Assembly (NCBI RefSeq): GCF_000294495.1 | Contig: NC_018526.1 | Span: forward strand, 372,001-436,000 | Length of the DNA stretch: 64,000 nucleotides | Direction: 5' to 3' | From: Streptococcus suis S735 | GTDB taxonomy: Bacteria > Bacillota > Bacilli > Lactobacillales > Streptococcaceae | Part shown: piece after piece, positions 52,586 to 62,297 of the stretch | Position numbering within the stretch: the first letter of the stretch is position 1 | How the letters are laid out: each line of letters starts with the position of its first letter | Program-made: the position numbers and the translations under genes | Notes under the pieces: generated by a model | Seen by the model: the letters and a program-made list of their open reading frames with translations, nothing else | What the model was told of the DNA's origin: nothing | The model's database searches: none

Positions 52586-53938
52586 TTATTTTTTGCTTAG
52601 TTTAACAACCGCCTCGGTCCGTGCTGTGTGGGGAAACATGTCAACAGATTGAATGTATTCTACCTTGTAGGCTTTGCTTAGCTCAACAAGGTCCCTTGCA
52701 AGAGTGGAGACGTTGCAGGCTACATAAACCATTTTAGCTGGTTTGTAATTCAAAATGGTTTTGAGGAGCTTTTCGTCGAGTCCAGTTCGTGGAGGATCAA
52801 CTACCAAGGCATCGGCCCTGTAGCCTTCTTGGTACCACTTTGGAATGATTTCTTCTGCTTTACCTGCCTCATAGTGGGTATTGGATAGTCCCATTCGCTT
52901 AGCGTTTGCTTTAGCATCCTCGATGGCTTCTGGAATAATGTCCATACCTCGAACAGATTTGACCTTTTTAGCAAAGGCGAAGCCGATTGTACCCACGCCA
53001 CAGTAGGCATCAATCAAGTCTTCATCTCCTGAAATATCCAAAGCCTTGACGGCCTCGCCATAGAGAATTTCTGTTTGTTGGGGATTTAATTGGTAAAATG
53101 CCCGTGGAGATAGTGAGAATTCGTAATCTAAAACAGCTTCATCGATAGCTTGTTCTCCCCATAAAATTTCTGTTTTTTCACCATAAATATCACTCGTTTT
53201 CTGTCTATTCCAGTTTAGAGCAATAGTGATTATACTTGGAAATTGACTGGTGAGTTCATCAATTAATTTAATAAGATTAACCTGACAAGAGGTGATAAAT
53301 ATCACTTGAACTTGACCTGTTTTTCGAGCCTTGCGGACCATGACCGTGCGGATTCCATGTTGCTTGCGCTCATTATAAATAGGAATACGGTGCTTGGTGA
53401 GTAGCTTTGCGATTCCGTTGATAATCTCTTGTGTTTCGGCATCTTGGACGTAACAATTCGTAATTCCAATCAAGCGATGGGAATTTTCCGCATAGAGACC
53501 GGCCTTGACTTGATCTTTGAAAGATCGAGTCTGGAACTGTAATTTGGCACGATAGTGGCTAGGCTTATCCATACCGATTGTTGGATAAATAGTATAGTTT
53601 TCGTAGCCAGCTGGTTTGAACTTTTTTAGGGCCTGCTGCAAGAGATCTTGTTTGAAGTCTAATTGTTTATCATAGCGGAGGTGCATGATTTGACAACCAC
53701 CACAGGCTCGATAGATGTCACAGGCCGGCTTGACACGGAATTTTGATTCCTTGTTGATTTTTAACAATTTTGCTTCAACGAAATTTCGTTTGACTGAGGT
53801 AATTTGACAAAAAATTTCTTCTCCCTTAAGGGCACCAGGGACAAAGACTAGCGTTTTTTGATAAAATCCGATGCCTTCTCCGTTGATGCCCATTCGTTTG
53901 ATTTTTAAGGGGATTCGTTGGTTTACTTGTAGATTCAT
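52586..53938 (-). CDS. rlmD: 23S rRNA (uracil-C5)-methyltransferase, RlmD/RlmCD family
   Basis: A 450-residue RumA-type enzyme making m5U in 23S rRNA; the Gram-positive form can modify both U747 and U1939. An N-terminal TRAM domain (about 1-60) is followed by iron-sulfur cysteines ([11 protein letters not shown]), SAM motif [11 protein letters not shown] (about 313) and catalytic Cys in [13 protein letters not shown] (about 405). The ATG follows TAAAAT by six bases with no ribosome site, so it may also be leaderless. Divergent from recX. Confidence 0.9.
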   Translation of the reverse strand: MNLQVNQRIPLKIKRMGINGEGIGFYQKTLVFVPGALKGEEIFCQITSVKRNFVEAKLLKINKESKFRVKPACDIYRACGGCQIMHLRYDKQLDFKQDLLQQALKKFKPAGYENYTIYPTIGMDKPSHYRAKLQFQTRSFKDQVKAGLYAENSHRLIGITNCYVQDAETQEIINGIAKLLTKHRIPIYNERKQHGIRTVMVRKARKTGQVQVIFITSCQVNLIKLIDELTSQFPSIITIALNWNRQKTSDIYGEKTEILWGEQAIDEAVLDYEFSLSPRAFYQLNPQQTEILYGEAVKALDISGDEDLIDAYCGVGTIGFAFAKKVKSVRGMDIIPEAIEDAKANAKRMGLSNTHYEAGKAEEIIPKWYQEGYRADALVVDPPRTGLDEKLLKTILNYKPAKMVYVACNVSTLARDLVELSKAYKVEYIQSVDMFPHTARTEAVVKLSKK

Positions 53939-53963
53939 ATTATTATTTTACCGAAAAATCCTG

Positions 53964-53969
53964 TATAAT
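53964..53969 (+). promoter_or_regulatory. -10 box placed for a leaderless recX mRNA
   Basis: A consensus TATAAT ends six bases before the recX ATG at 53976, the same spacing as at the ECF ATPase and YigZ genes. No Shine-Dalgarno is possible in the gap GAAAGA. Confidence 0.5.
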
Positions 53970-53975
53970 GAAAGA

Positions 53976-54752
53976 ATGAGAATTACAAAAATTGAAAAGA
54001 AGAAACGTCTTTATTTACTTGAAGTGGATGGTCAGGATAGTTTATATATTACGGAAGACACAATTGTTCGCTTCATGCTTAGTAAGGGAAAGGAAATCAC
54101 GGAGCAGGAGTTTCGTGAGCTTCGCGATTTTGCTCAGTTTTCTTATGGGAAAAATCTAGCACTTTATTACCTTTCCTTCAAGCAACGTACCAAAAAAGAA
54201 GTTAGTAATTATCTAAAAAAATATGAAATTGAAGAAAACAATATTGTCAAGATTGTGACGGTATTAGAAGAGGAAAAATGGCTGGACGATGGGAATTATG
54301 TTGATAGCTATGTTCGTCAGAATGCTCTAAATGGAGATAAGGGACCAGCTATGATTCGTCAGAAGTTGATGCAGAAAGGAATTCCTAAAACGCTGATTGA
54401 TAAAAGACTGGCTGAGGAAGATTTTTCAGAGCTTGCTGGGAAGATTGGGGAGAAATTGGTGGGTAGATACCAAAGAAAATTGCCTCTTCGAGCTTTGCAA
54501 GATAAAGTTGTACAGGGATTGATGGGTAAGGGTTTTTCTTATGAGGCGGCCAAACAAAGCCTGGGTCAGTTGGAACTTGTGGCTGATGAGGAAAATGAAG
54601 ATGATTTAATCGCCAAGGAATTGGATAAGCAGTATAGAAAATATAGTCGTAAATATGAAGGCTATGAATTGAAGCAAAGGTTGATACAGGCTTTGGCTCG
54701 AAAGGGTTATGACTTTGATCGGATTCAGGCTGTCCTTCGTGATTATCTGTGA
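53976..54752 (+). CDS. recX: RecA regulator RecX
   Basis: A 258-residue RecX that modulates RecA filaments. It is built of helical repeats: [18 protein letters not shown] near residue 75, [27 protein letters not shown] near 110 and the C-terminal [21 protein letters not shown]. The start [19 protein letters not shown] is the family start; upstream in-frame ATGs lie inside the divergent rlmD gene. Confidence 0.93.
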   Translation: MRITKIEKKKRLYLLEVDGQDSLYITEDTIVRFMLSKGKEITEQEFRELRDFAQFSYGKNLALYYLSFKQRTKKEVSNYLKKYEIEENNIVKIVTVLEEEKWLDDGNYVDSYVRQNALNGDKGPAMIRQKLMQKGIPKTLIDKRLAEEDFSELAGKIGEKLVGRYQRKLPLRALQDKVVQGLMGKGFSYEAAKQSLGQLELVADEENEDDLIAKELDKQYRKYSRKYEGYELKQRLIQALARKGYDFDRIQAVLRDYL

Positions 54753-54827
54753 AAAAATTTAGCCTAGGTTAGAAAAATATGATATAATAGTCAAGATAAA
54801 TTGTAATTGTAGAAAGTTGGTAACAAA

Positions 54828-55361
54828 GTGAAATTACCAAAGGAAGGCGACTTTATTACAATTCAAAGTTATAAGCATGACGGTGAAATTCATCGCACTT
54901 GGCGTGACACCATGGTATTAAAAACAACGGAAAATGCTATTATTGGAGTCAATAATCATACCTTAGTGACTGAAAATGATGGTAGGCGTTGGGTAACAAG
55001 AGAGCCAGCAATCGTTTATTTTCATAAAAAATACTGGTTCAATATCATTGCAATGATTCGTGAAAACGGAGTTTCCTATTATTGTAACCTTGCTAGTCCA
55101 TATGTTCTCGACAATGAGGCACTCAAATACATTGATTATGACCTAGATGTTAAGGTCTTTGCTGATGGTGAAAAGAGACTGCTGGATGTGGATGAATATG
55201 AGCGTCATCGTAAGGCGATGAAGTATTCGGATGATATTGATTTTATTTTGAAGGAAAATGTCAAGATACTGGTTGATTGGATTAATAACCAGCGCGGACC
55301 ATTCTCTCCAGCCTACGTTAATATCTGGTACAAACGCTATTTAGAACTGAGAAGTAGATAA
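54828..55361 (+). CDS. ntdP: DUF402 nucleoside tri-/diphosphate phosphatase
   Basis: A 177-residue UPF0374/DUF402 protein with [41 protein letters not shown] and the acidic metal-binding part [14 protein letters not shown]. Family members hydrolyse nucleoside tri- and diphosphates. The start is GTG, chosen because [19 protein letters not shown] is conserved; its ribosome site is weak. TATAAT lies about 45 bases upstream. Confidence 0.87.
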   Translation: MKLPKEGDFITIQSYKHDGEIHRTWRDTMVLKTTENAIIGVNNHTLVTENDGRRWVTREPAIVYFHKKYWFNIIAMIRENGVSYYCNLASPYVLDNEALKYIDYDLDVKVFADGEKRLLDVDEYERHRKAMKYSDDIDFILKENVKILVDWINNQRGPFSPAYVNIWYKRYLELRSR

Positions 55362-55377
55362 AGTTAGAAAAGAAAAT

Positions 55378-55398
55378 CCTGTTTTACAGGCTTTTTTC
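55378..55398 (+). terminator. Terminator after ntdP
   Basis: CCTGT and ACAGG (55378-55382 and 55386-55390) form a small hairpin followed by six T residues. Confidence 0.65.
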
Positions 55399-55418
55399 TT
55401 ATTGTAAAGGAGGGGCTT

Positions 55419-55736
55419 ATGGCCTTTGAACAAACAAATGGGCGCTATGCAAGTTTTGGAGTTGTGACTTCGCTTCCTGGGGAAGTGATTGATAGTTTCT
55501 GGTATGTTATTGATCACTACTTAAAAGGGGTTATTCCATTAAAAAGTGTAATCCGTTTTTCTATCAAAAATCGTCGTGGTAAGATTACGCTGGTCTTTTC
55601 GCAGGAAGGTTATAAAAATGTACTGGCTGTAGATCTAAGTAGTCGTTTTGATCCTTTTTATCCCTCAACAATCTTGGTAATGGACAAGCAGGGAAAAGAG
55701 ACCATTACTTTGCCAGATGAGGTAACCTTGCTTTAG
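55419..55736 (+). CDS. DUF960 family protein
   Basis: A 105-residue small protein that I match to DUF960 (FGVVTSLPGEVIDSFWYVID, VIRFSIKNRRGKITLVFSQEG). Function unknown; no signal peptide or membrane helix. AAAGGAGG precedes the ATG. It lies between ntdP and a GntR gene. Confidence 0.8.
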   Translation: MAFEQTNGRYASFGVVTSLPGEVIDSFWYVIDHYLKGVIPLKSVIRFSIKNRRGKITLVFSQEGYKNVLAVDLSSRFDPFYPSTILVMDKQGKETITLPDEVTLL

Positions 55737-55835
55737 CTTGAAGAGCTGGTATTTTATCACCCAAGATATTGTTAATATATGAAATTTGGTGTAAAATAGA
55801 TTTGTAAGCTTATGTGGGTTAGAAAGGAGGAGTCT

Positions 55836-56567
55836 ATGGTTAGTCAAACTGTTGAAAAACCTCTCTATTTGCAGTTGGTTGATGAATTAGAAGTTGCAAT
55901 TCGTGAGAGGATGGCTCCGAATGACAAGTTATTTTCAGAGCGTGAGTTGACACAGGTTTATGGTGTCAGTCGTATTACAGTTCGTTTGGCTTTGCAAGAA
56001 TTGGAAAAACGGGGCTTAGTCTATAAGAAGCATGGTAAGGGAACCTATGTATCTGAGATTTCAGATACTGCAGTTGATTTGTCTCAGGCCTATAGTTTTA
56101 CTGAGCAAATGAAAAAAATTGGGAAAGTACCGAGGACATCTATTTTATCCTTTGAATTGGTTAAGGCGTCAGACTATATTGCGCAGCATTTACAACTTAG
56201 TCAAGGTGAGGAAGTGTTTGAAGTTGAACGATTGAGACTTGCCGATGAGATTCCGATGATGCTGGAAAGGACATATGTTCCTGCTTCGGTATTTCCTGGA
56301 TTAGCTGCTCAGCGAATGAAGTCAACTCCCTTGTATGAAATTTTTTCAGAGGATTATCATCAGGTGATTCGTTTGGCAGAAGAAGAGTTCTATGCAAGTA
56401 TTGCTTTGGATAATGAAGCTAAGATACTCGGAATTCCAAGCAATAGTCCAGTGCTTCATTTGGTAAGAAAAACGTATAATGATAAGAATAGAATTATCGA
56501 GTTTACGTTTAGTATTGCTAGAGCGGACCAGTTTCGTTACAAGATTACCCATCAACGGGGATATTAG
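55836..56567 (+). CDS. GntR/HutC-family regulator, NagR/DasR-like
   Basis: A 243-residue regulator with a winged helix-turn-helix (FSERELTQVYGVSRITVRLAL) and a C-terminal UTRA domain (about 90-240; DEIPMMLERTYVPASVFPG). It is closest in style to regulators of amino-sugar or galactosamine use such as NagR/YvoA. It converges with the bga regulator, with a BOX-like element and terminator between. The ATG at 55836 follows AAAGGAGGA; the upstream in-frame ATG at 55812 has no ribosome site. Confidence 0.86.
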   Translation: MVSQTVEKPLYLQLVDELEVAIRERMAPNDKLFSERELTQVYGVSRITVRLALQELEKRGLVYKKHGKGTYVSEISDTAVDLSQAYSFTEQMKKIGKVPRTSILSFELVKASDYIAQHLQLSQGEEVFEVERLRLADEIPMMLERTYVPASVFPGLAAQRMKSTPLYEIFSEDYHQVIRLAEEEFYASIALDNEAKILGIPSNSPVLHLVRKTYNDKNRIIEFTFSIARADQFRYKITHQRGY

Positions 56568-56572
56568 AATCA

Positions 56573-56676
56573 ATACTCTTCGAAAATCAAAATTATTCGT
56601 TGTCAAGAGCCTTGATGAAATCCAGTTCTATCTTCGGCTTCGTTTCCTAGGCTACTTTTGATTGTTATTGGGTATG
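56573..56676 (+). repeat. BOX-like element, class 1 (copy C)
   Basis: A copy of the same repeat, starting AATACTCTTCGAAAATCAAA five bases after a stop codon and ending with a degraded right end (TTGATTGTTATTGGGTATG). It keeps the core CAGTTCTATCTTCGGCTTCG and CCTAGGCTAC. It lacks the flanking TTA pair, so it is older or rearranged. Confidence 0.8.
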
Positions 56677-56680
56677 AAAA

Positions 56681-56708
56681 AAACGCGGACGTTAGTCTGC
56701 GTTTTTTT
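56681..56708. terminator. Bidirectional terminator between two GntR genes
   Basis: An 11-base stem (56681-56691 with 56696-56706, one G-U pair) with a four-base loop, flanked by A and T runs. Confidence 0.85.
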
Positions 56709-57417
56709 AGCGATGGTTGGCTGTAATTTCAAATTTGTAATACTTCCAGTGCTTGTAAGTTTCAGTATATTCCATCACTTCACCGCTAGTACTGTTAGTA
56801 GTTGTTTTGTTTTGTAGTACAGCTGGTTCAGTCGCTTTTAATTTCAAATGGGTGGCAACCTCTTTTGGACATGGGCTGACAATTTCATTCGTTTCTACAA
56901 ATGGTTCCTCGGACATGTGGATATTGTAGTCCAGTTTGAAGCGTTGATAGATTGATTGATAGTGCTCGAGTGGAGCATCGGGATTCTGGATATATCGTTG
57001 AGGGATGTATGAATTGTGGAAGATGTATGGAGTGTCTTCTGCTGCGCGGACGCGTACAATTTTATAGTAAAACTCATTCTTGTCAAGATTTAGTTTTTCA
57101 AGGATATCGGGTTTATTGCCTTTTTCGCACGAGAGAACAGTAACCTTATCCTTATCCATCGGAAAAATCTCAATATCAGAAAATTCTACAAGACGTCCTT
57201 TACGTGAACGAGATACAAAGGTTCCTTTACCTTGTTGGCGAACGAGGTAACCATCTTTAACTAGTTCGTTTACTGCACGGATAACGGTAATGGAGCTAAC
57301 ATTAAATAGTTTTGTTAATTCAGATTCTGTGTAAAATTTGTCGCCATTTTCAAATTTGCCAGAAACAATCTGTTGGCGTAAGTCGTTTTGTATAAGTTGG
57401 TACTTCGGTACTTTCAT
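56707..57417 (-). CDS. bgaR: GntR/HutC-family regulator of the beta-galactosidase operon (BgaR-like)
   Basis: A 236-residue regulator with winged helix-turn-helix TESELTKLFNVSSITVIRAV and a UTRA domain (YIFHNSYIPQRYI). It is divergent from bgaC, matching pneumococcal BgaR, which represses bgaC and its PTS genes. The ATG at 57417 follows GGAAGGA. A promoter on the minus strand is TTGATT (57467-57472) and TATAAT (57444-57449), 17 bases apart. The symbol rests on synteny. Confidence 0.82.
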   Translation of the reverse strand: MKVPKYQLIQNDLRQQIVSGKFENGDKFYTESELTKLFNVSSITVIRAVNELVKDGYLVRQQGKGTFVSRSRKGRLVEFSDIEIFPMDKDKVTVLSCEKGNKPDILEKLNLDKNEFYYKIVRVRAAEDTPYIFHNSYIPQRYIQNPDAPLEHYQSIYQRFKLDYNIHMSEEPFVETNEIVSPCPKEVATHLKLKATEPAVLQNKTTTNSTSGEVMEYTETYKHWKYYKFEITANHR

Positions 57418-57597
57418 ACTTATTTCCTTCCTTTCCACAACTTATTATACTAAATTAGTTGATGAAAATCAAAAAATATAGCTAAAATACCCACAAAAAT
57501 ATACTTTTTCACTTTATAAAGGTGATAAGAAATGGTAAAAAAATTTTTAAAAAGTACTGGACATAACCACAAAGAAGTGTTAGTATATTAATAGAAA

Positions 57598-57611
57598 GGT
57601 AAGCGGTTGCA
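57598..57611 (+). promoter_or_regulatory. Possible cre site ahead of bgaC
   Basis: GGTAAGCGGTTGCA matches the CcpA consensus TGWAANCGNTNWCA at 12 of 14 positions, just before the bgaC ribosome site, where a bound repressor could block elongation. A TATATT box lies at 57584-57589. AATATACT (about 57506) and AGTATATT (about 57582) are inverted half-sites that a GntR protein might use. Confidence 0.45.
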
Positions 57612-57623
57612 TCGGAGGAAGAA

Positions 57624-59396
57624 ATGAAAGAATTTTATATTGGAGACCAATTTTATTTGGACGGTGAACCCTTTAAGATTTTATCAGGCGCGATTCATTA
57701 TTTTCGTGTCCATCCTGATGATTGGTACCATTCTTTGTATAACTTAAAGGCCCTTGGTTTTAATACGGTTGAAACCTATGTCCCTTGGAATATGCATGAG
57801 CCTCGAAAGGGTGAGTTTTGTTACGAGGGTATATTGGATATTGAGCGATTTTTGAAATTGGCTCAAGAATTAGGGCTTTATGCAATTGTACGACCGTCCC
57901 CCTATATTTGTGCTGAGTGGGAATGGGGTGGCCTCCCTGCTTGGTTGATGAAGGAAGAGCTTAGAGTACGTTCGAGTGATTCGGTGTACTTGCAGCACTT
58001 AGATGAATATTACGTTTCTCTTATTCCTAAATTGGCCAAGCTCCAACTCGCACAGGGTGGAAATGTACTTATGTTCCAAGTGGAAAATGAGTATGGATCT
58101 TATGGTGAGGAGAAGGCATATTTAAGAGCGGTGGCTGGCTTGATGCGTAAACATGGTCTAACTGCTCCCTTGTTTACCTCGGACGGTTCTTGGCGAGCAA
58201 CATTACGTGCAGGAACACTGATAGAGGACGATGTATTTGTAACAGGAAACTTTGGTTCTAAAGCTAGAGAGAATTTTGCAAATATGACGGCATTCTTTAA
58301 TGAACATCAGAAGAATTGGCCACTCATGTGTATGGAATTTTGGGATGGTTGGTTCAATCGTTGGGGCGATGAAATTATTCGTAGAGAGCCGGAGGAAATG
58401 GTTGATTCAGTTATGGAATGTATCGAATTGGGCTCCTTGAATCTGTACATGTTCCATGGTGGAACAAATTTTGGTTTCATGAATGGTTGCTCTGCTCGTG
58501 GTCAAATTGATTTGCCTCAGGTAACTTCTTATGATTATGATGCTATATTGGATGAAGCTGGAAATCCTACTAAGAAGTTTTATATTTTGCAACAACGTTT
58601 GAAAGAAGTCTATCCTGAATTAGAGTATGCAGAACCGCTTGTAAAAGAGGCAAAAGCTTTTTCAGATGTGTCGCTTCATGATAAGGTGAGTCTGTTTGCT
58701 ACTCTAGAAAATGTAAGCGATTGCGTAAAAGGGTTTTATCCTAAGAATATGGAAGAACTTGATCAGTCAACAGGTTATATTTTATATAGAACAGAGTTGG
58801 AGCGGGATAAGACAGAAGCAGAACGTTTCCGAGTGGTTGATGCGCGTGACCGTATCCAAATTTATGCAGATGGAAAATTCGTTGCAACTCAGTATCAGAC
58901 TGAGATTGGTGACGATGTTGAATTGGATTTTAAAGATGACAAGCTAACATTAGATATTTTGGTAGAAAATATGGGACGTGTCAATTATGGGCACAAACTA
59001 ACGGCTCCTACCCAGTCTAAAGGGATTGGTCGAGGTGCGATGGCTGATTTACATTTTATTGGTCATTGGGAAACCTATCCTTTGCATCTTGAGTCAGTTG
59101 AGGACCTGGATTTTAGTAAGGGCTGGGAGGAAGGTCAAGCTGCTTTCTATCGTTATCAGTTTGAACTGGATGAACTTGCGGATACTTACTTAGACATGAC
59201 AGGTTTTGGTAAGGGAGTTGTTTTCGTTAATAATGTAAATATTGGACGTTTTTGGGAAAAAGGACCAATCCTCTATCTCTATATTCCAAAAGGATACTTA
59301 AAGAAAGGAGCGAATGAAATAGTTGTCTTCGAGACAGAAGGAAAATATAGAGAGAAGATTCATTTTTCACAAAGACCCGTTATAAAAGACTTGTAG
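57624..59396 (+). CDS. bgaC: Beta-galactosidase, GH35 (BgaC-like)
   Basis: A 590-residue GH35 enzyme that removes terminal beta-1,3-linked galactose from glycans. The N-terminal barrel has GAIHYFRVHPDDW, acid/base region FQVENEYGSYG (about residue 155) and nucleophile region CMEFWDGWFNRWGD (about 235). The C-terminal part is beta-sandwich. There is no signal peptide and no LPXTG anchor, although pneumococcal BgaC has been reported on the cell surface. CGGAGGA precedes the ATG. It is the first gene of the PTS operon. Confidence 0.93.
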   Translation: MKEFYIGDQFYLDGEPFKILSGAIHYFRVHPDDWYHSLYNLKALGFNTVETYVPWNMHEPRKGEFCYEGILDIERFLKLAQELGLYAIVRPSPYICAEWEWGGLPAWLMKEELRVRSSDSVYLQHLDEYYVSLIPKLAKLQLAQGGNVLMFQVENEYGSYGEEKAYLRAVAGLMRKHGLTAPLFTSDGSWRATLRAGTLIEDDVFVTGNFGSKARENFANMTAFFNEHQKNWPLMCMEFWDGWFNRWGDEIIRREPEEMVDSVMECIELGSLNLYMFHGGTNFGFMNGCSARGQIDLPQVTSYDYDAILDEAGNPTKKFYILQQRLKEVYPELEYAEPLVKEAKAFSDVSLHDKVSLFATLENVSDCVKGFYPKNMEELDQSTGYILYRTELERDKTEAERFRVVDARDRIQIYADGKFVATQYQTEIGDDVELDFKDDKLTLDILVENMGRVNYGHKLTAPTQSKGIGRGAMADLHFIGHWETYPLHLESVEDLDFSKGWEEGQAAFYRYQFELDELADTYLDMTGFGKGVVFVNNVNIGRFWEKGPILYLYIPKGYLKKGANEIVVFETEGKYREKIHFSQRPVIKDL

Positions 59397-59449
59397 AAAT
59401 TTTAATCGGTTTCTGCTCAAAAGATTTATGAAGAAAAGGAGAACACTGT

Positions 59450-59935
59450 ATGGCAATTATTGCTACGCGTATTGATGGTCGTTTGATCCACGGTCAGGTT
59501 GCTAACTTATGGACGACGAAATTGAACATCGGTCGTATCATGGTTATCGATGATGCTGTTGCTCAAAATGACATTGAAAAACAAGGACTGAAATTAGCAT
59601 GTCCTCCAGGCGTAAAATTATCGATTTTACCGATCGAAAAGGCTGCTAATAACATTAAGGAAGGGAAGTACGATAGCCAACGTCTTTTGATTGTTGCCCG
59701 TCGTCCTGAAAACTTCCTACGTTTAGTTGAATATGGAGTGGAATTGGCAGAATTGAACGTAGGGAATATGTCTCAAACTCCGGAAACTCGTTCTGTAACT
59801 CGTTCTATTAACGTTGTAGATAAGGATATTGCAGATTTTGATGCCTTGGCGGCTAAGGGTGTAAAATTATTTGCACAAATGGTACCTGGCGATTCACCAA
59901 AAGACTTTATGCCATTATTGGATAAGGTTAGATAA
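59450..59935 (+). CDS. PTS mannose-family EIIB
   Basis: A 161-residue EIIB of the Man family. The phosphohistidine is His14 in RIDGRLIHGQVANLW. It passes phosphate from EIIA to incoming sugar. Gene order EIIB-EIIC-EIID-EIIA behind bgaC is that of the pneumococcal galactose/N-acetylgalactosamine system. AAAAGGAGA precedes the ATG. Confidence 0.93.
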   Translation: MAIIATRIDGRLIHGQVANLWTTKLNIGRIMVIDDAVAQNDIEKQGLKLACPPGVKLSILPIEKAANNIKEGKYDSQRLLIVARRPENFLRLVEYGVELAELNVGNMSQTPETRSVTRSINVVDKDIADFDALAAKGVKLFAQMVPGDSPKDFMPLLDKVR

Positions 59936-59976
59936 CATTCGGATATTTTTGAAAAATTTAAAGGAGGATCACTATT

Positions 59977-60876
59977 ATGCAATGGTGGCAAATATTACTT
60001 CTAACGCTCTACTCTGCTTACCAGATTTGTGACGAGCTGACAATTGTATCGTCAGCAGGTTCACCAGTCTTTGCAGGGTTTATCACTGGTTTAATCATGG
60101 GGAACATGGAAGTTGGCTTGCTAATTGGTGCAAGTTTGCAGCTAGTTGTCTTGGGAGTTGGTACTTTCGGTGGTGCGTCACGTATTGATGCAACATCTGG
60201 TGCGGTTCTTGCGACAGCTTTCTCAATTTCACAAGGTTTAGATCCAGAAATTGCCATTTCCACTATTGGCGTACCAGTTGCAGGATTGTTGGTTTATACA
60301 GATATTTTAGGTCGTTTCACCACTACTTTCTTTGCTCATCGTGTAGATGCAGCAATCGAACGTTTTGACTATGCTGGTATTGAACGCAACTACCTTCTTG
60401 GTGCAATTCCTTGGGCACTTTCTCGTGCACTTCCAGTTTTTCTTGCCCTTGCTTTTGGTGGTGGTCTTGTAGAAACTCTTGTCACTACGATTGAGTTGCC
60501 TGAATACAAATGGATTGCAGCAGGCTTAACTCTTGCAGCTCGTATGCTTCCAGGTCTTGGATTTGCAATCTTACTTCACTATCTTCCACTTAAACGTAAC
60601 CTTCACTACTTGGCGGTAGGTTTCGCTCTTACAGCTATGTTGACTGTTCTTTACGGTAACGTATCAGCTTTGGGTGGTGCAGTTGCTGGTATCGTTGGCA
60701 CTCTTCCTGAAGATGCAGGCGTAAGCTTTGTCAATAACTTCAAAGGTTTGTCAATGATTGGTATCGCTATTGTGGGTGCATTTCTTTCAGTGATTCACTT
60801 CAAAAATAGCCAAAAAGTAACTGTGGTTGCTCCATCAAATTCAGAAAGTGGGGAAATTGAAGATGACGAAATCTAA
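59977..60876 (+). CDS. PTS mannose-family EIIC
   Basis: A 299-residue membrane subunit with about eight to nine helices. It begins MQWWQILLLTLYSAYQICDE and has VGLLIGASLQLVVLGVGTFGGAS, typical of the family. It forms the sugar channel with EIID. AAAGGAGG precedes the ATG; the stop overlaps EIID by 14 bases. Confidence 0.93.
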   Translation: MQWWQILLLTLYSAYQICDELTIVSSAGSPVFAGFITGLIMGNMEVGLLIGASLQLVVLGVGTFGGASRIDATSGAVLATAFSISQGLDPEIAISTIGVPVAGLLVYTDILGRFTTTFFAHRVDAAIERFDYAGIERNYLLGAIPWALSRALPVFLALAFGGGLVETLVTTIELPEYKWIAAGLTLAARMLPGLGFAILLHYLPLKRNLHYLAVGFALTAMLTVLYGNVSALGGAVAGIVGTLPEDAGVSFVNNFKGLSMIGIAIVGAFLSVIHFKNSQKVTVVAPSNSESGEIEDDEI

Positions 60877-61681
60877 TTACAAATTAACAAAAGAAGATTT
60901 TAATCAAATCAACAAACGTAGCTTGTTCACTTTCCAACTTGGTTGGAACTATGAGCGGATGCAGGCATCTGGCTACCTCTACATGATTTTGCCACAATTG
61001 CGTAAAATGTATGGAGATGGTACACCTGAGTTGAAGGAAATGATGAAATTGCATACTCAGTTCTTCAATACTTCACCATTCTTCCATACCATCATCACAG
61101 GTATTGACTTGGCACTTGAAGAAAGTGATGGTGTTGCTTCTAAAGATGCGGTTAACGGTGTTAAGACAGGTTTGATGGGACCATTTGCTCCAATCGGTGA
61201 CTCAATCTTTGGTTCTCTTGTTCCAGCGATTATGGGGACTGTGGCTGCTACTATGGGTAAAGAGGGATCTCCAGTTGGTATCTTTCTTTGGGTAGCAGTA
61301 GCCATTGCCTATGATATTTTCCGTTGGAAACAGTTGGAAGTTGCCTACAAAGAAGGTACTAAGTTGATTACAACCATGCGCGATCGCTTGACAGCTCTCG
61401 TTGATGCAGCATCTGTAATGGGTGTCTTCATGATGGGTGCCTTGATTGCAACTATGATTAACTTTGAAGTGACTTGGGCTCCAGCTATTGGAGAAAAAGT
61501 GATTGATATTCAAGACATTTTGAATACCATCTTCCCACGCCTAGTACCTGCAATCTTTACAGGATTTGTCTTCTGGCTTCTTGGTCGTCGTGGCATGACT
61601 TCGACTAAAGCTATCTTGATTATTATTGTGCTTGCACTTGGCTTCTCAGCAATCGGTCACTTCCTATTTGGTATGGTATAA
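60863..61681 (+). CDS. PTS mannose-family EIID
   Basis: A 272-residue membrane subunit with FTFQLGWNYERMQASGYLYMI near the N-terminus (split family signature) and GLMGPFAPIGDSIFGSLVPAI centrally. The ATG at 60863 inside the end of EIIC matches the family start MTKSNYKLTKEDF. Its stop overlaps the EIIA start by one base. Confidence 0.93.
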   Translation: MTKSNYKLTKEDFNQINKRSLFTFQLGWNYERMQASGYLYMILPQLRKMYGDGTPELKEMMKLHTQFFNTSPFFHTIITGIDLALEESDGVASKDAVNGVKTGLMGPFAPIGDSIFGSLVPAIMGTVAATMGKEGSPVGIFLWVAVAIAYDIFRWKQLEVAYKEGTKLITTMRDRLTALVDAASVMGVFMMGALIATMINFEVTWAPAIGEKVIDIQDILNTIFPRLVPAIFTGFVFWLLGRRGMTSTKAILIIIVLALGFSAIGHFLFGMV

Positions 61682-62082
61682 TGGTTAGAAGTTTAGTATT
61701 AGTAAGTCATGGTATCTTCTGCGAGGAGTTGAAAAAATCTACTGAAATGATTATGGGTCCTCAAGAGGACATCTACACAGTAGCTTTATTACCAGAAGAA
61801 GGTCCAGAAGACTTCCAGAAAAAATTTGAAGAAACAATTGCAGGATTGGAAGATTTTGTTGTCTTCGCAGACTTGTTGGGCGGTACACCAGCCAACGTCG
61901 TATCACGAAAATTGATTGAAGGTGGGCAGTTTGACCTTTATGCAGGGATGAATATGCCAATGGTTATCGGTTTCTTGAACGGCGTCCTGCTGGGAGAGGC
62001 TGTGGATTATGTAGAATTTGGGACAAGCAACCTAGTTCATGTCAATAGTCTATTAACAAGTGATGAAGATGACGATGAGTGA
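61681..62082 (+). CDS. PTS mannose-family EIIA
   Basis: A 133-residue EIIA with the phosphohistidine His9 in VLVSHGIFCEELKKS and FADLLGGTPANVVSRKL. It takes phosphate from HPr. It is the last PTS gene. In pneumococcus agaS follows here, but it is absent in this window. Confidence 0.92.
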   Translation: MVRSLVLVSHGIFCEELKKSTEMIMGPQEDIYTVALLPEEGPEDFQKKFEETIAGLEDFVVFADLLGGTPANVVSRKLIEGGQFDLYAGMNMPMVIGFLNGVLLGEAVDYVEFGTSNLVHVNSLLTSDEDDDE

Positions 62083-62104
62083 AACAGTTTGGGAAACTGT
62101 TTCC
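62082..62104 (+). terminator. Hairpin after the PTS genes
   Basis: GAAACAGTTT and AAACTGTTTC pair around GGG right at the EIIA stop. No T run follows, so it may be a processing or attenuation hairpin that leaves galM at a lower level. The remaining gap to galM (62105-62297) has no gene; a short open tail reads GFKYPEEVAIVTPSFGL to a TGA at 62286-62288. Confidence 0.45.
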
Positions 62105-62297
62105 ACTGGTCACCTTGAAATGAAAGAGTGACCAAAGACAGCCCGAGCCTAGAAATAAGAGAGTGAGGCTAACTCAGCTGATTGTTACAGACGGATTTGA
62201 TTTTCGTTAATTATAAAATGTTCTATAGTTGATAGGCTTTAAGTATCCTGAGGAAGTTGCAATAGTGACTCCCTCATTTGGCTTGTGAGGAAAAGAA

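Noticed and set aside
62231-62288. Short frame ending GFKYPEEVAIVTPSFGL before galM as an agaS remnant
   Set aside because: It is too short, and I could not match it to the AgaS C-terminus; it is only noted within the intergenic description.
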